DNA of 6,304 bases, taken from NCBI GenBank assembly GCA_905207425.1, contig CAJLLB010000110.1, positions 1 to 6,304 of the forward strand. The letters are read 5' to 3'. The position numbers and the translations under genes were made by a program. The notes under the pieces were generated by a model, which was given only the letters and a program-made list of their open reading frames with translations, did no database searches and was not told the DNA's origin. Source of the stretch: an uncultured Collinsella sp. (GTDB lineage Bacteria; Actinomycetota; Coriobacteriia; Coriobacteriales; Coriobacteriaceae). Shown here in pieces: positions 5,476 through 6,304 of the stretch (position 1 is the stretch's first letter; every line of letters starts with the position of its first letter).

Positions 5476-6216
5476 ATGATTGACCTTCAAACGCTGACGA
5501 TCTCTTATGGAAAGAAGGTGCTCGTAGATTCGGTGAACGCTGAGTTTGCCCCGGGTACGGTCTACGGTCTCGTCGCTCCGAACGGGCATGGAAAGACGAC
5601 GTTGCTGCGTGCGATGGCAGGTTTGCCGGGTCCTCGCGTGGACGGGAGCATCGTTCTGGATGAGGTGCAGGGTACGGGTGCGAGAGAGGTCCGTTCTATG
5701 ATCTTCTATGCACCTGGTGAGGGGACGCTGCTGTATCCCGGATTGCGTGCGGAAGATCACCTCAAGATGGTTTGCGATATGTGGCCGCATGCTCGCGATA
5801 TCGAAGAGATAGTGGAACAAACGCAGATAGGCGAGTTCGCGAAGATGAGGATCCGCACTCTGAGCCAGGGCATGAAGCAGCAGCTTACCCTGGCGATTGC
5901 GTATGCGACGGGCGCGCGGTACCTTCTATTAGATGAGCCCATGAACGCGCTCGACCCCAGCAGGGTGGACTTGCATTCCGAGATTCTCAGGAAGCTGGCC
6001 GATTCTGGTACGTGCATCATCATGTCATCCCACATCTTGGATTCGGTCGATAGGCTGTGCGATGAGATTCTGTTTTTGAAGGATGGGAGGCTCATTAGAA
6101 GCATTCCGCAAGATGATGCTGCGCCGAAGTCTCCTGGATCCCATTTCGCAAAGCCTGCCGGACGCGCCGAGGGTGCGCTAAGCACGTATCGGCGACTCTA
6201 CGAAAAGGGCGGGTAG
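5476..6216 (+). CDS. ABC transporter ATP-binding protein
   Basis: Cytoplasmic ATPase that would power the adjacent permease: 246 residues from 5476 (249 if the overlapping ATG at 5467 is used; numbers follow the longer form). All core motifs are present: Walker A APNGHGKTT (37-45, Lys43), signature LSQGMKQQL (132-140), Walker B LLLDEP (153-158, catalytic Glu157), D-loop ALDP (161-164) and switch His189 in SSHIL. Two deviations stand out. The first Walker A Gly is Ala, and the Q-loop position, usually Gln after Tyr-x-Pro, reads YAPGEGTLLYPGL (81-93) with no Gln. The closest general type is the CcmA/NatA group that serves ABC-2 permeases, for example in antibiotic, peptide or sodium export. The last 35 residues are a basic, low-complexity tail. 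The preceding gene overlaps or ends 5 bases earlier, and the next frame starts 2 bases after the stop, so this is the middle of an operon. Confidence 0.92.
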   Translation: MIDLQTLTISYGKKVLVDSVNAEFAPGTVYGLVAPNGHGKTTLLRAMAGLPGPRVDGSIVLDEVQGTGAREVRSMIFYAPGEGTLLYPGLRAEDHLKMVCDMWPHARDIEEIVEQTQIGEFAKMRIRTLSQGMKQQLTLAIAYATGARYLLLDEPMNALDPSRVDLHSEILRKLADSGTCIIMSSHILDSVDRLCDEILFLKDGRLIRSIPQDDAAPKSPGSHFAKPAGRAEGALSTYRRLYEKGG

Positions 6217-6218
6217 AA

Positions 6219-6304
6219 ATGCAAGTTAAAAATCTATGTGGCCAATGTGATACCGTTGAACCCGCATATCGATACCGCTCAGCCATTCGCCTCGCCCCCA
6301 TCGC
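6219..6304 (+). CDS. Unknown protein, N-terminal 28 codons (cut by window end)
   Basis: The ATG at 6219 opens a frame that runs to the window edge: MQVKNLCGQCDTVEPAYRYR, then SAIRLAPI. It starts 2 bases after the ATPase stop with AAGGG (6205-6209) at 9 bases, which fits a third gene of the same operon. I do not recognise the product. A CxxC pair (CGQC, residues 7-10) is visible, and the basic, amphipathic stretch ending RLAPI would suit the entry to a transmembrane helix, so another membrane component is one option. Too short for more, and a chance frame remains possible. Confidence 0.5.
   Translation, partial: MQVKNLCGQCDTVEPAYRYRSAIRLAPI

Noticed and set aside
5254..5820. 188-codon minus-strand frame across the permease-ATPase junction
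   Set aside because: Antisense to two well-supported genes and rich in Arg, Thr and His without a recognisable domain.

Overview
The window looks like GC-rich chromosomal DNA from an anaerobic actinobacterium, most likely a member of the Coriobacteriia such as a Collinsella or Olsenella relative. This rests on base composition, codon use and the flavour of the proteins; no marker gene fixes the taxon. It divides into a conserved housekeeping part on the left and an accessory part on the right.

Left part (1-1216, minus strand): an ACT-domain protein of the UPF0237 type (929-1216) is followed by a citrate synthase that runs out of the window (1-851). Both face left. A 396-base stretch without a convincing gene follows (1217-1612). 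It holds a likely promoter for the ACT gene and several short inverted and direct repeats.

Right part (1613-6304): this begins with a tyrosine-recombinase remnant (1613-2338, minus) that has the whole catalytic set but no N-terminal half. It abuts, in the same frame, the stop codon of a small XRE-type regulator (2339-2590, minus). The regulator is the second gene of a tight pair with a four-helix DUF2975-like membrane protein (2600-3112, minus), an arrangement like YoaS/YozG of Bacillus. Divergent from this pair is a rightward operon. Its first gene is a large membrane protein made of two similar ABC-2-like permease halves (from about 3248 to 5470). Next comes an ABC ATPase (from about 5476 to 6216), then a third reading frame that starts two bases later and leaves the window (6219-6304).

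The 117-base divergent intergenic region (3113-3229) is AT-rich. It has a 19-base dyad overlapping a possible leftward promoter, and a hairpin just ahead of the ABC operon. The simplest reading is a transferred cassette: a membrane-protein/XRE regulatory pair that may control itself and perhaps a divergent exporter, docked on the wreck of an integrase at the edge of conserved chromosome. The exporter's substrate cannot be told from the sequence. The most unusual item is the fused, internally duplicated permease.
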